NCBI GenBank assembly: GCA_027490995.1 | Contig: JAIXWY010000011.1 | Location: forward strand, 1,240,001 to 1,304,000 | DNA length: 64,000 bases | Source of the DNA: Opitutaceae bacterium | GTDB lineage: Bacteria > Verrucomicrobiota > Verrucomicrobiia > Opitutales > Opitutaceae | Direction: 5' to 3' | Shown here: in pieces, positions 36,522 to 48,451 of the stretch | How the letters are laid out: every line of letters starts with the position of its first letter | How positions within the stretch are numbered: the stretch's first letter is position 1 | Notes under the pieces: generated by a model | What the model was told of the DNA's origin: nothing | Seen by the model: only the letters and a program-made list of their open reading frames with translations | Databases searched by the model: none | Translations under genes and position numbers: made by a program

Positions 36522-38480
36522 ATGCAAGCCATCACCAAGTCCGATTTCATCGGCAAGGACACCGCCGCCGCGGAGAAGCGTCCGTTCGTTTTCACGCGAC
36601 CGACCGCCAAGACCGGTCTCGTGAGCTGGCTCACCACCGTGGACCATAAGCGCGTCGGCCTACTTTACGGAGTATCGTCGCTGTTCTTTTTCCTCGTGGG
36701 CGGCTTTGAGGCTCTGCTGATCCGCATTCAGCTCGCGGTGCCGAACAACACGTTCCTGAGCGCGCAGACCTACAACGAGCTCTTCACCATGCACGCCACG
36801 ACGATGATCTTCCTCGCCGTGATGCCGTTGTCGGCTGCCTTCTTCAACTACATCATGCCACTGCAAATCGGGGCCCGCGATGTCGCGTTCCCTCGATTGA
36901 ATGGCTTCGCGTTCTGGGTCTTCCTCGCCGGCTCGATCATCCTGAACGTCGGCTGGTTTGTTAAGTCCGGCGCTCCAGACGTGGGTTGGTTCGGCTACGC
37001 CCCACTCACCAGCACCGCTTACTCCAACCAGTTCGCCACCGACATGTCCACCGACCTCTGGGTCATGGGGTTGCAGGTTCTTGGCGTGTCGTCGGTTGTC
37101 GGATCGCTCAACTTCATCGTGACGATCATCAACATGCGCGCGCCGGGCATGACGATGATGCGTCTGCCCGTGTTCACGTGGATGACGCTGATCACGGCCT
37201 TCCTGATCGTCCTTTCCTTCCCGGCGATCACGATCGCGCTCATCGCCCTCATGATGGATCGTTCCTTCGGAACGAGCTTCTTCGAGGTTTCCAACGGTGG
37301 TCTACCGATCCTCTGGCAGCACCTTTTCTGGATCTTCGGTCACCCTGAGGTGTACATCCTGATCCTCCCGGCGATGGGCATCATCTCCGAGATTCTGCCG
37401 ACCTTCTCGCGCAAGCCCCTCTTCGGCTATCCGATCATTGTTTTCTCGGGCGCGGTCATTGGTCTGCTCGGCTTCGGCGTCTGGTCGCACCACATGTTCA
37501 CGACCGGCATGGGAACGATGGCTACGGCCGCCTTCTCGATCGCAACGATGGCCATCGCCGTCCCGACCGGCGTGAAGATCTTCAACTGGATCGGTACCCT
37601 CTGGAACGGGCAACTGCAGATGCGGACTCCAATGATGTTCGCTCTCGGTTTCGTCTGGATGTTTATGATGGGCGGCTTCTCCGGTATCATGCATTCCGCC
37701 GCTCCGGCGGACGCCCAGCAGCAGGACAGCTACTTCGTGGTCGCCCACTTCCACTATGTGCTGATCGGCGGATCGATCTTCGCACTGCTGGCTGGCATCC
37801 ACTATTGGTTCCCGCTGATCTTCGGTCGTAAGGTTTCTGAGGCGTGGGGTAAGTTCTCGTTTTGGGCCATCTTCGTTGGCTTCAACGTGACGTTCTTCCC
37901 GATGCACTTCCTCGGGCTCAACGGCATGCCGCGCCGCACGTTCACCTACGATGGCAACATGGGCTGGAATTCCGCCAACTTCATCGCGTCGGTCGGGGCA
38001 ATGATCCTCGGTATCGGCATTGCCGTCTACTTCGTTGTCATGGTGTACACCTACTTCAAGGGTGAGAAGGTCGGTCGCGATCCCTGGGGTGCGCGCACCC
38101 TCGAGTGGTCCATCCCGAACCCGCCGCCGGAGTACAACTTCGCGGTGATCCCGACCGTCCACGCCCGCGACGCCTTCTGGTACGAAAAGCACCACCGCGA
38201 GGAGATTGAGCGCGAGAAGGCCAAGAGCGCAGCCGAGGAGGAGTCACACGGCGGCATCCACATGCCGAGTCAGTCGTGGTTCCCCTTCATTGCCGCGATG
38301 GCCATGCTGACGGGCGGCCTGTTCTTCACCAACCACAACTTCATGGGCGCGATCGCCGGTGGCGTGGTCCTATTCATCGCCGTTTACCTGTGGGCGTGGG
38401 AGGGACCGGGCGGCTACCACCTCCATCTCGACAAGGATGGCAATCCGATCGAGCCGAAGGACGGCCAAGCCCACCACTAA
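36522..38480 (+). CDS. ctaD: Cytochrome c oxidase subunit I
   Basis: A 652-residue membrane protein with the 12-helix haem-copper oxidase core. TMHATTMIFLAVMP, WIFGHPEVYILILPAMGI (the His-Tyr crosslink region with CuB ligand and the K-channel), and VVAHFHYVLIGGSIF (haem a and a3 ligands) are diagnostic. It reduces O2 to water while pumping protons. The C-terminus extends past the core with two further helices (about 590-640), as in caa3 oxidases where part of subunit III is attached to subunit I. A GAGGAG ribosome site precedes the ATG. Confidence 0.97.
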   Translation: MQAITKSDFIGKDTAAAEKRPFVFTRPTAKTGLVSWLTTVDHKRVGLLYGVSSLFFFLVGGFEALLIRIQLAVPNNTFLSAQTYNELFTMHATTMIFLAVMPLSAAFFNYIMPLQIGARDVAFPRLNGFAFWVFLAGSIILNVGWFVKSGAPDVGWFGYAPLTSTAYSNQFATDMSTDLWVMGLQVLGVSSVVGSLNFIVTIINMRAPGMTMMRLPVFTWMTLITAFLIVLSFPAITIALIALMMDRSFGTSFFEVSNGGLPILWQHLFWIFGHPEVYILILPAMGIISEILPTFSRKPLFGYPIIVFSGAVIGLLGFGVWSHHMFTTGMGTMATAAFSIATMAIAVPTGVKIFNWIGTLWNGQLQMRTPMMFALGFVWMFMMGGFSGIMHSAAPADAQQQDSYFVVAHFHYVLIGGSIFALLAGIHYWFPLIFGRKVSEAWGKFSFWAIFVGFNVTFFPMHFLGLNGMPRRTFTYDGNMGWNSANFIASVGAMILGIGIAVYFVVMVYTYFKGEKVGRDPWGARTLEWSIPNPPPEYNFAVIPTVHARDAFWYEKHHREEIEREKAKSAAEEESHGGIHMPSQSWFPFIAAMAMLTGGLFFTNHNFMGAIAGGVVLFIAVYLWAWEGPGGYHLHLDKDGNPIEPKDGQAHH

Positions 38481-38522
38481 GCGAGGCCGGCCGAGCACCT
38501 CTAACCCGATCCCCTTTCGACC

Positions 38523-39374
<852 letters not shown>

Positions 39375-39421
39375 GCTGTCCTCACCCGGCCTGACGTCCC
39401 TTCTCACCCTCTTCTGCTGCC

Positions 39422-39814
39422 ATGAGCGCCCTCGCCGCCACACCCTCTCACGATTCTCACGGTCACGAGCACGACCAGAGCAAGTTCCACATCTTTGTCC
39501 AGGTGGCCATGCTGCTGGCGGTCATCACCGGCATCGAGATCGTCGCCATCTATCTCCCCCTGGGACACTGGGTGGTCCTCGGCGTGCTCAGCATCCTGTC
39601 CTTGGTGAAGTTCATGTTCGTGATCTTCATCTTCATGCACCTGAAGTGGGACAAACTACTCTGCACGATCCTCTTCTTCATTGGTCTAGTCCTCGCCACC
39701 GGTACGGTGGCCGCGCTGTACTTCCTGTTTTCGGTCGGCGATAGCAAGCCCGTCGGTCCCGCGTATGATGCTGCGGCATTGCAGACGGTGAGCTCGGTGT
39801 TCGGCTCCGCCTGA
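39422..39814 (+). CDS. ctaF: Cytochrome c oxidase subunit IV (caa3 type)
   Basis: A 130-residue protein with three membrane helices. FVQVAMLLAVITGIEI, FMFVIFIFMHLKWDK and LFFIGLVLATGTVAALYF match the bacterial caa3/quinol-oxidase subunit IV family. The N-terminal tail is His/Asp-rich (HDSHGHEHDQ) and could bind metal. It completes the four structural subunits encoded upstream. Confidence 0.9.
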   Translation: MSALAATPSHDSHGHEHDQSKFHIFVQVAMLLAVITGIEIVAIYLPLGHWVVLGVLSILSLVKFMFVIFIFMHLKWDKLLCTILFFIGLVLATGTVAALYFLFSVGDSKPVGPAYDAAALQTVSSVFGSA

Positions 39815-39892
39815 GGTGTGATGCGAGCGGGATGAGGTGCAAGCCGGCCCTCCCGATCTCCGACCGCCGGCTTGATGTGAGTTCTTGACCCG

Positions 39893-40699
39893 ATGATCGA
39901 CTGGCGTCACTGGCACAACGAGCCCTACCTAGTCGGAGGGCTGATCTTTCTCGGTTGGGCCTATGCGATGGCCTGCGGCCCATTGCGCCAGCGATTCTGG
40001 GGCGCATCGCTGGCCTTTCCCCGCAAAGAGGCCGCCATGTTCTATTCCGGTCTGGTGATCTTCTACCTCGCGGTGGGATCACCACTCGATCAGGCCGGTG
40101 AACGGTTTCTGCTCAGCGCACACATGGTCCAGCACCAGTTGCTGATCTATCCCGCCGCGATCTTCTTTCTCCTCGGACTGCCAGTCTGGCTGGTCGACGG
40201 TATCTTCCAGCGGGCTCCATTCCCCGGGATGCGCCGCACGCTGCTTCATCCCGTGAGCTGCGCCGCGATCTACGTCGGCGTGCTCAGTGCTTGGCATGTT
40301 CCGGAGATCTACGACTGGGCGCTCCAGGACAAGCTGGTGCACGTGGTGGAACACCTGATGTTTTTCGTGGCCGCCCTCTTCTACTGGTGGCCCGTGCTCG
40401 GGCCCTCACGACTTCAACCCCCGGCGAACCCAGGGGTGCAGATCCTCTATCTCATCGCAGTTACGATTGGGATGACCCCTCTCTTCGCATTCATCGCGTT
40501 TTCGCAAGACGTGCTCTACCCCACCTACGAATATGCGCCACGGCTCTTCGCACGACTCGGGCCGATGGACGATCAGCTCTTAGGCGCCGTCATCATGAAA
40601 CTCGGCGGGCTCTTTGTGACCTTTTGTACCCTTGCCGTGGCCTTTTACCGCTGGCACTACGACAGCGAGGTCCGCAATCACGGGACGGCGCGAACCTAG
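39893..40699 (+). CDS. ctaG: Cytochrome c oxidase assembly protein, caa3_CtaG family
   Basis: A 268-residue protein with about seven membrane helices. LSAHMVQHQLLIYPAAIFFL, AWHVPEIYDWAL, VVEHLMFFVAALFYWWPV and GPMDDQLLGAVIMKLGG are the conserved family segments, rich in His that may handle copper. CtaG of this type is needed for caa3 oxidase assembly in Bacillus. A hairpin (AAGCCGGC at 39841-39848 with GCCGGCTT at 39866-39873) precedes the gene and may set its expression below that of the subunits. Confidence 0.9.
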   Translation: MIDWRHWHNEPYLVGGLIFLGWAYAMACGPLRQRFWGASLAFPRKEAAMFYSGLVIFYLAVGSPLDQAGERFLLSAHMVQHQLLIYPAAIFFLLGLPVWLVDGIFQRAPFPGMRRTLLHPVSCAAIYVGVLSAWHVPEIYDWALQDKLVHVVEHLMFFVAALFYWWPVLGPSRLQPPANPGVQILYLIAVTIGMTPLFAFIAFSQDVLYPTYEYAPRLFARLGPMDDQLLGAVIMKLGGLFVTFCTLAVAFYRWHYDSEVRNHGTART

Positions 40700-40795
40700 C
40701 TTGGTTCCGGCCCTGGCGCGCCAAGGCGAGGCCGCCGCGCGCCCGGCAAGACGGCTCCGGAGCGACGCGGCAGCGGTGGAAAGGTAGCCGAGCCC

Positions 40796-41776
40796 TCAGC
40801 TCCCAGCTGGCACCAAGTCGTCCAGGGAGTCGCTCTCCGCACTGATGTCGGCAAAGAGCCACGTCGACAGGTAGCGCTCGCTGCTCGAAGGAATGATGAC
40901 CACGATCTGCTTGCCGCGGTTTTCCGGGCGCTTCGCCAGCTGGAGAGCGGCCCAGACCGCGGCACCAGAGGAAATCCCGATCGGGATACCATCCTGCGTG
41001 TTGACCTGTTTGGAGATAGGACCGGAGTCCGATTCCTTCACCCGAATCACCTCGTCGTAGACCTTGGTATTCAGCACGCCGGGGACAAAGCCGGCACCGA
41101 TTCCCTGCAGTTTGTGGGGGCCGGGCGTACCGCCGGACAAAACCGGAGAGGCATCGGGTTCAACCGCGACCACACGGACCGTCGGCTTGTGCGCCTTCAG
41201 CACCTCACCGATCCCGGTGATCGTGCCTCCGGTGCCGATACCGGACACCACGATGTCGACCTTTCCGTCCGTATCGCGCCAAATTTCCTCTGCCGTCGTG
41301 CGCCGGTGGACCGCAGGGTTCGAGGGATTCATGAACTGCTGCAGGATGACGCTATTGGGAATCTTGGCCTGCAGCTCTTCCGCCTTGGCGATGGCGCCTC
41401 GCATCCCCTTCGGCCCCTCCGTGAGCACCACGCGTGCTCCGAGGATCTTCAAGAGCTTGCGCCGCTCGAGCGACATGGTCTCCGGCATCGTCAGTACAAG
41501 TTTCAGCCCCTTCGCGGCCGCCACGAACGCCAACGCAATGCCCGTGTTTCCGGAAGTGGGTTCAATGAGTACGGTGCTCTGATTGATGCGGCCCGACTTG
41601 AGCGCATCGTCGATCATGGCGGCACCGATGCGATCCTTGACGCTGGACAGCGGATTGAAGAATTCGAGCTTCAGCAGGATCTCCGCCACGGCACCGTGCG
41701 CGGCCGCGGTGCGGTTCAGGCGAACCAGGGGCGTGTTACCGATCGTCTCGGTGATGTCATTGTGGATTCTGGCCAT
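40796..41776 (-). CDS. cysK: Cysteine synthase A (O-acetylserine sulfhydrylase)
   Basis: A 326-residue PLP enzyme making cysteine from O-acetylserine and sulfide. [11 protein letters not shown] holds the Schiff-base Lys, [13 protein letters not shown] the substrate loop, and [15 protein letters not shown] the phosphate-binding loop; IGISSGAAV is the C-terminal signature. It lies 26 bases downstream of an Rrf2-type regulator on the same strand, an arrangement like cymR-cysK control units, and is probably transcribed from the promoter upstream of that regulator. Confidence 0.96.
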   Translation of the reverse strand: MARIHNDITETIGNTPLVRLNRTAAAHGAVAEILLKLEFFNPLSSVKDRIGAAMIDDALKSGRINQSTVLIEPTSGNTGIALAFVAAAKGLKLVLTMPETMSLERRKLLKILGARVVLTEGPKGMRGAIAKAEELQAKIPNSVILQQFMNPSNPAVHRRTTAEEIWRDTDGKVDIVVSGIGTGGTITGIGEVLKAHKPTVRVVAVEPDASPVLSGGTPGPHKLQGIGAGFVPGVLNTKVYDEVIRVKESDSGPISKQVNTQDGIPIGISSGAAVWAALQLAKRPENRGKQIVVIIPSSSERYLSTWLFADISAESDSLDDLVPAGS

Positions 41777-41802
41777 AAGTAAGCAGGTCGGAGGTGGACA
41801 AC

Positions 41803-42375
41803 TTAGATGGTGTAATCAGGCAAAAGATTCTGAATGAGACCGTCGAGTGGCTGCAGCCGCGTGACCGCGGCGGTTCCAGGCCCGCCCCGCCGAGCTTCGG
41901 GACGATCCGGCTGGCTGAACGGCAAAGCGATGCCATCACGCCGCATCTTTCGAAGCGTCACCTCGACCACATCGGCCAGCGAATATCGGTCGAGAATCCC
42001 GGCGATGGCATTGCGCACGTCCAGCATGAGCATGCGGAGCCCGCAGTGTACTTCATCGGGGCAACTGCAGCGTTCGTAGGCGGTCTGCGAAACACAGCCA
42101 ATCGGGGCCAGTGGACCATCGATCAAACGCACGACCTGACCCATCGGAATCTGCGAGGCCTCCCGCGCGAGGCGATAGCCCCCGAATTTGCCGCGCTGAC
42201 TCCGGATGAAGCCTCCGCTCCGCAAATCCTGCATCACCTGCTCAAGAAACTTCGCCGGAATCTTTTCCTTTTCCGCGATCTCACCCACGCGAAGCAACTC
42301 GCGCCCCACCTCCGCAGCGATCCCGAGGTCGATCAAAGCCCTGAGGGCATACTCGCCTTTCTTCGAAAGCTTCAT
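41803..42375 (-). CDS. Rrf2-family transcriptional regulator with IscR-like cysteines
   Basis: A 190-residue regulator. The winged helix covers residues 1-85, with [29 protein letters not shown] and [11 protein letters not shown] typical of Rrf2. Cysteines at 94, 103, 105 and 111 ([20 protein letters not shown]) resemble the cluster-binding region of IscR/NsrR-type members, so iron-sulfur or redox sensing is possible. CymR, the cysteine regulator, is also of this family. A ribosome site AGGAGA precedes the ATG, and a promoter lies further upstream. Control of cysK, and of itself, is inferred from the operon. Confidence 0.9.
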   Translation of the reverse strand: MKLSKKGEYALRALIDLGIAAEVGRELLRVGEIAEKEKIPAKFLEQVMQDLRSGGFIRSQRGKFGGYRLAREASQIPMGQVVRLIDGPLAPIGCVSQTAYERCSCPDEVHCGLRMLMLDVRNAIAGILDRYSLADVVEVTLRKMRRDGIALPFSQPDRPEARRGGPGTAAVTRLQPLDGLIQNLLPDYTI

Positions 42376-42389
42376 CTGCTCTCCTAAAC

Positions 42390-42417
42390 TAGATAAAGCC
42401 GATCAGGATTAAGGCAA
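42390..42417 (-). promoter_or_regulatory. Promoter of the Rrf2 regulator-cysK operon
   Basis: On the minus strand TTGCCT (42417-42412) and TATCTA (42395-42390) are 16 bases apart. The flank upstream is AT-rich (42418-42445), suitable for an Rrf2-type operator. Confidence 0.5.
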
Positions 42418-42442
42418 TCGATTTATTACTTTTTAGCCTTAC

Positions 42443-43240
42443 TTACTTTAATTCGCTTGGCAACAACCGAATACGTAGTCCGTCATAGGCCAAGGCTATC
42501 CCAGAAGGAAGGCTCAGGCAGGTAGACGAATGGTCAAGCGAGTGGGTCATGTGCGTCAGCAAGGTCGATTGGGCGCCGATTTCTGCCGCAGCGGCGATCG
42601 CCTCTTCCAGATTCATGTGGGACGGATGTAATTCTGGACGGAGTCCATCCAGAACCGCCAAGTCGGCGCCGCGAGCAAGCTCGACCGCCTCCCGGGGAAT
42701 CCGTTTGCAGTCCGTGTAGTAGGCAAACCGCGCCCCCGAGCTGGCCTCGGTGAAAACCAGTCCGAGGGTATTGACTCCGCCGTGCGGGAGGAGGGTTGAC
42801 TCGATTCGACCCTGTGGGAGTTCGAGTACGGAGGGCATCTGCTGCAGACGAAAGGCCGCGTAGCCCCGGACGATCGGCCGATCCATGATGGCGTAAGGGT
42901 ACATCGCGAGCACCCGGCCCATGCCCTCATCGGTCGACAGTACCGGCAGAGCATGACCACCGAGAAGGTCGCAGAAACGGCGGAGGTCATCCATGCCTGC
43001 CACATGGTCCGCATGACCGTGCGTAAGGATGAATAGGTCGATCCAATCGACCCGATTCCGGAGGCATTGCAGGCGAAATTCCGGAGCTGCGTCGACCTGG
43101 ATGTGAAGTCCATCCATGACGACGTGGATGGAAGCGCGAGTGCGATGGTTGCGCGGATCCGGGGAGAGGCACACCGCGCAGTCGCAGGCGATCATCGGGA
43201 CCCCCTGAGAGGTGCCCGTGCCCAGAAAAACGACGTCCAT
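42443..43240 (-). CDS. MBL-fold metallohydrolase (PhnP-like)
   Basis: A 265-residue cytoplasmic metallohydrolase. FLGTGTSQGVPMIACDCAVC opens the fold, with a PhnP-type cysteine pair; LTHGHADHVAGMDDLR is the HxHxDH dinuclear metal motif, and YYTDCKR, LDGLRP with HMNLEEA complete the later ligands. PhnP-like proteins are phosphodiesterases acting on cyclic sugar phosphates, and others use 2',3'-cyclic nucleotides; no phn genes are nearby. The gene stands alone between groL and the Rrf2 regulator. Confidence 0.87.
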   Translation of the reverse strand: MDVVFLGTGTSQGVPMIACDCAVCLSPDPRNHRTRASIHVVMDGLHIQVDAAPEFRLQCLRNRVDWIDLFILTHGHADHVAGMDDLRRFCDLLGGHALPVLSTDEGMGRVLAMYPYAIMDRPIVRGYAAFRLQQMPSVLELPQGRIESTLLPHGGVNTLGLVFTEASSGARFAYYTDCKRIPREAVELARGADLAVLDGLRPELHPSHMNLEEAIAAAAEIGAQSTLLTHMTHSLDHSSTCLSLPSGIALAYDGLRIRLLPSELK

Positions 43241-43313
43241 GGTCCGACCGAAACCGGGAACCTACGCGATGGGAAGGGCAAAAAAGAATTGAACCAAGTA
43301 CGTACAAAGAAAA

Positions 43314-43339
43314 AGCCGACCACCCTGAGGTGGCCGGCT
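43314..43339 (-). terminator. Intrinsic terminator of the groS-groL operon
   Basis: Arms 43314-43324 and 43329-43339 form an 11-base stem (with one G-U pair on the minus-strand RNA), followed on the minus strand by TTTTT. It lies 32 bases past the groL stop. Confidence 0.7.
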
Positions 43340-43370
43340 TGAGTGCGAATGCGGTGGGAAGCGGGGAGGA

Positions 43371-45011
<1,641 letters not shown>

Positions 45012-45057
45012 GATCGTAAATGTGTTTCAGAATGGGAGTGGATGAACGGAAGGAACC

Positions 45058-45354
45058 TCAGCCAACGACGCCGAGGATGTCGTCCTCGCGGACGAGCGTG
45101 AATTTCTCGTTGTCGATCTTCACCTCGGTGCCGCCGTACTTGCTGATGAGCACCTTGTCGCCGATCTTCACCTCGAACGGAACGGAGTTACCCTTCTCGT
45201 CCTTCTTGCCGGTGCCGAGCGCGATGACTTCGGCCTCCTGGGGCTTTTCCTTCGCGGAGTCGGGGATGATGATTCCCCCGCGAATCTGTTCTTTTTCCTC
45301 GATGTGCTTCACGAGCACTCGATCGCCGATGGGCTTGATCTTTACTTTGGGCAT
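45058..45354 (-). CDS. groS: Co-chaperonin GroES (Hsp10)
   Basis: A 98-residue protein with the GroES pattern: [19 protein letters not shown], a mobile loop containing [14 protein letters not shown], and [19 protein letters not shown]. It caps GroEL rings. The upstream gap to dnaK (89 bases) holds a small hairpin (CCACC/GGTGG) and a TTGAAA...TAATCC pair that could be promoter elements, but the latter sits too close to the ATG to be convincing. No CIRCE operator is seen. Confidence 0.97.
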   Translation of the reverse strand: MPKVKIKPIGDRVLVKHIEEKEQIRGGIIIPDSAKEKPQEAEVIALGTGKKDEKGNSVPFEVKIGDKVLISKYGGTEVKIDNEKFTLVREDDILGVVG

Positions 45355-45443
45355 ATGGATTAGGATGGGTGGGTTGGGTTTTCAACGACGCGCCATCGGA
45401 CCCACCGAACGGTGGATTCGAGGCGCAGCTTCGTTAGAAAGGG

Positions 45444-47372
45444 TTACTTCTTGTCTTCGTCGACGACCTCGAAATCCGCGTCGACGACGTCGGACTTACG
45501 ATCTGCCTTTTTGGGTTCGGCGCTCGACGGGGCATCGGCGGCCGATGCGGTCTTGTCGCCACCGGACGCAGCCTGGGCGGCGGCGTACAGATCGGCTCCG
45601 ACCTTGGAGAGTTGTTCCATCGACGCCTTCATCTTGTCGGTGTCATTGGACTCGAGCGCCTTCTTCGCGTCAGCCAAGGCGGTCTCGATCGCGGCCTTCT
45701 TGTCTGCCGGGACTTTGTCACCGGCATCCTTCAGGGCCTTCTCCAGCTGATAGACCACGCTATCGAGCTGGTTCTTGGTCTCGACAGCCTCCTTGCGCTT
45801 GCGATCCTCCTCGGCGTTGAGCTCGGCTTCCTTGGTCATGCGCTCGACCTCCTCCTTGGAAAGACCGGACGACCCCTGGATGGTGATCTTCTGGTCCTTG
45901 CCAGTGCCAAGGTCCTTGGCGGAAACGTGGAGAATGCCGTTCGCGTCGATGTCGAAGGTGACCTCGACCTGCGGAACGCCGCGCGGTGCGGGCGGGATAC
46001 CGTCGAGTCGGAACGTGCCGAGCGTCTTGTTATCGCGCGACATCGGGCGCTCGCCCTGCAGCACGACGATCTCGACGGACGGCTGATTGTCCGAATACGT
46101 CGAGAAGACCTGCGTCTTCTTCGACGGAATCGTCGTGTTACGTGAGATCATCGCGGTCGAGACTCCGCCGGCCGTTTCGATGCCGAGGGTGAGCGGGGTG
46201 ACATCAAGCAGTAGAACATCGCGGACGTCGCCCTTGAGCACACCGCCCTGGATCGCGGCACCGACGGCCACGACCTCATCGGGATTCACCCCCTGATGCG
46301 GAGCCTTGCCACCAAGCTGGCGGGCGATTTCGACGACCTTCGGCATGCGGGTCATACCACCAACAAGCACGAGTTCATCGATCTGCGCGGAGCCGAGCTC
46401 GGCGTCCTTGAGGCAGTTCTTGAACGGCGCCAGACAGCGCTCGAAGAGCCGATCGCAGATCTGCTCCATCTTGGCGCGGCTGAGGCTGACGTTCAGATGC
46501 TTCGGCCCGGTCGCGTCAGCCGTGATGAAAGGAAGATTCACGTCGTAGGATTGGGTCGACGAGAGGGCGATCTTTGCCTTCTCCGCCTCTTCCTTCAGAC
46601 GCTGGAGTGCCATCGGATCCTTGCGGAGGTCGATGCCGTTTTCCTTCTGGAACCCCTCGACCAACCACGTGATGAGCGCCTCGTCCCAATTGTCGCCACC
46701 CAGATGGGTGTCACCGTTGGTCGCCTTCACTTCGAAGACGCCATCACCGATCTCGAGAACGGACACGTCAAAGGTACCGCCACCAAGGTCGAAGACCGCG
46801 ATCTTCTCGTCCTTCTTCTTGTCGAGGCCATATGCCAGCGATGCAGCCGTCGGCTCGTTGATGATGCGCAGGACGTCCAAACCGGCGATCTTGCCGGCAT
46901 CCTTGGTCGCCTGACGCTGAGAATCGTTAAAATAAGCAGGGACCGTGATCACCGCCTGCGTGATCTTCTCGCCGAGATACGCCTCGGCATCGGCCTTCAG
47001 CTTGCCAAGCACGAACGCGGAAATCTGCTGCGGAGCAAACTGCTCCGTCTTGTCGCCAACCTGCACCTCGATGTAGGCGTCGCCATTCTTGCCTTCAGTC
47101 ACCTTGAAGGGGAAATTCTTCGACTCTTCCCGAGTCTCGGAAAACTTGCGCCCGATCAGGCGCTTGGACGAAAAAACCGTGTTCTTCGGATTGGTCACCG
47201 CCTGGCGCTTGGCCGCTTGACCCACCAGACGCTCACCCGACTTGGTGAATGCAACAACCGAAGGGGTCGTCCGTGCCCCCTCCGCGTTCGGAATAACTAC
47301 CGGCTCGCCGCCCTCCATTACAGCCATGCAGGAGTTCGTCGTGCCCAAATCGATGCCAAGAATGCGACTCAT
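45444..47372 (-). CDS. dnaK: Molecular chaperone DnaK (Hsp70)
   Basis: A 642-residue Hsp70. [40 protein letters not shown] and [11 protein letters not shown] are the three Hsp70 signatures in the ATPase domain; the substrate domain contains [15 protein letters not shown] and the lid is followed by an acidic tail. It binds exposed hydrophobic peptides with DnaJ and GrpE, neither of which is in the window. A GAGGGG ribosome site lies eight bases before the ATG. It precedes groS and groL on the same strand, forming a heat-shock gene block. Confidence 0.98.
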   Translation of the reverse strand: MSRILGIDLGTTNSCMAVMEGGEPVVIPNAEGARTTPSVVAFTKSGERLVGQAAKRQAVTNPKNTVFSSKRLIGRKFSETREESKNFPFKVTEGKNGDAYIEVQVGDKTEQFAPQQISAFVLGKLKADAEAYLGEKITQAVITVPAYFNDSQRQATKDAGKIAGLDVLRIINEPTAASLAYGLDKKKDEKIAVFDLGGGTFDVSVLEIGDGVFEVKATNGDTHLGGDNWDEALITWLVEGFQKENGIDLRKDPMALQRLKEEAEKAKIALSSTQSYDVNLPFITADATGPKHLNVSLSRAKMEQICDRLFERCLAPFKNCLKDAELGSAQIDELVLVGGMTRMPKVVEIARQLGGKAPHQGVNPDEVVAVGAAIQGGVLKGDVRDVLLLDVTPLTLGIETAGGVSTAMISRNTTIPSKKTQVFSTYSDNQPSVEIVVLQGERPMSRDNKTLGTFRLDGIPPAPRGVPQVEVTFDIDANGILHVSAKDLGTGKDQKITIQGSSGLSKEEVERMTKEAELNAEEDRKRKEAVETKNQLDSVVYQLEKALKDAGDKVPADKKAAIETALADAKKALESNDTDKMKASMEQLSKVGADLYAAAQAASGGDKTASAADAPSSAEPKKADRKSDVVDADFEVVDEDKK

Positions 47373-47560
47373 GGTAGCATCCCCTCAGCAGGGCGCATAC
47401 CCAGACCCCATGAATACGCTTTAGATTATGAATGATAGCGAGTTAGGAATTTATCGGCCGTGGAGCCCATCTTGCGTCCCTCGCTCGAGTGCGCCAGTGT
47501 GACACGAACCCTGTCTCACCGACTCCTCCAGACGAGCCATGGCACAAGGGATGGCGCACC

Positions 47561-47589
47561 TTGATTACCCGGGCATGCCGGCATAGGCT
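47561..47589 (+). promoter_or_regulatory. Promoter of the LON-domain gene, apparently leaderless
   Basis: TTGATT at 47561-47566 and TAGGCT at 47584-47589 are separated by 17 bases, and the -10 box ends six bases before the ATG at 47596. The layout is the same as at accA and nuoA. Confidence 0.55.
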
Positions 47590-47595
47590 CCCGGC

Positions 47596-48273
47596 ATGGA
47601 AATGGAGATTGTGGTGCCCACTGAGCTGTCCGTGATGACCCTGCCGAGGATCGCGTTTTTCCCGCAGGCGCTCCTTCCCCTGCACATCTTCGAACCGCGG
47701 TACCGGTTGATGCTGAAGGAGGTCTTGGCTAGCCATCGCCTCTTTGCGGTGGCCGGACTCAATCCCGGCGACGCGAGTCAAGGCTATGAACCCACCCACC
47801 GCGTCGCTACGGTGGGCATCGTTCGAGCGTGCCAGGAAAACGATAACGGAACGTCCAATCTCCTGCTCCAAGGCCTTGCCCGCATTGAGGTACTCGAAAT
47901 CCTGCGGGAGGAGCCCTACCGCACCATCCGAGTCCGACCCCTGCTTAGCCAGTCGGGTGCCCCCGAGGAAGATAACCTCAAACTGAAGACCAGCTTGGCC
48001 CGCCTGCTCTCACTCAGGCAACGGTTGAGCGGCGATTCCCCTGGGGATTTTGACCGTTTCCTCAAAACCGTCCAAGACCCAGACGCCTACGTCGACCTGG
48101 CTGCGTTCAATCTCTGCGATGATGCGGAATTGAAGCAGCGCCTGCTCGAAACGCTGAGTGTCCACGAACGGCTCCGACTGTTCACCCGCCACCTGCGACA
48201 AGAAGTTGCCCAAATCCGACTTCGCCGCCTCCTGCAAGGGCCGCTCACCGACGAAGCGATTGGTAACAACTGA
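47596..48273 (+). CDS. LON peptidase N-terminal-domain protein
   Basis: A 225-residue protein consisting only of the Lon substrate-binding (LAN/PUA-like) domain: LPRIAFFPQALLPLHIFEPRYRLML is the family opening, and LLLQGLARIEVLEIL the core beta segment. There is no AAA+ or protease part. Stand-alone LON-domain proteins are common and of unknown function; substrate recognition for proteolysis is a guess. It is followed by a tRNA gene on the other strand. Confidence 0.88.
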   Translation: MEMEIVVPTELSVMTLPRIAFFPQALLPLHIFEPRYRLMLKEVLASHRLFAVAGLNPGDASQGYEPTHRVATVGIVRACQENDNGTSNLLLQGLARIEVLEILREEPYRTIRVRPLLSQSGAPEEDNLKLKTSLARLLSLRQRLSGDSPGDFDRFLKTVQDPDAYVDLAAFNLCDDAELKQRLLETLSVHERLRLFTRHLRQEVAQIRLRRLLQGPLTDEAIGNN

Positions 48274-48312
48274 TACGCAGATATTTGCGAATCCGCGGGA
48301 GCTCCCGCAAAC

Positions 48313-48387
48313 TGGAGCCGATGGTCGGGATTGAACCGACGACCCACGCTTTACGAAAGCGTTGCTCTACCACTGAGCTACATCGGC
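48313..48387 (-). tRNA. tRNA-Thr (anticodon CGT)
   Basis: A 75-base minus-strand tRNA with CCA encoded. The acceptor arms GCCGATG and CATCGGC pair, the D arm reads GCTCAGTGGTAGAGC, the anticodon stem ACGCT/AGCGT encloses the loop TTCGTAA (anticodon CGT, reading ACG), and the T arm contains GGTTCAATCC. No other tRNA lies nearby. Confidence 0.95.
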
Positions 48388-48451
48388 CTAGAGTTCGAGG
48401 GAGCAAACCCGGCCTTCCCTCCGGCGCAAGCCTTTTGTCTCCTGTCTTCAC

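Noticed and set aside
35172-36647. A 491-codon minus-strand frame opposite ctaC
   Set aside because: Composition is typical of antisense shadow; ctaC has every CuA and haem ligand.
45357-45385. TTGAAA...TAATCC as a groS promoter
   Set aside because: Spacing is good, but the -10 box ends only two bases before the ATG, so transcription would start inside the gene.
46296-47435. A 379-codon plus-strand frame opposite dnaK
   Set aside because: Antisense shadow of a highly conserved gene.
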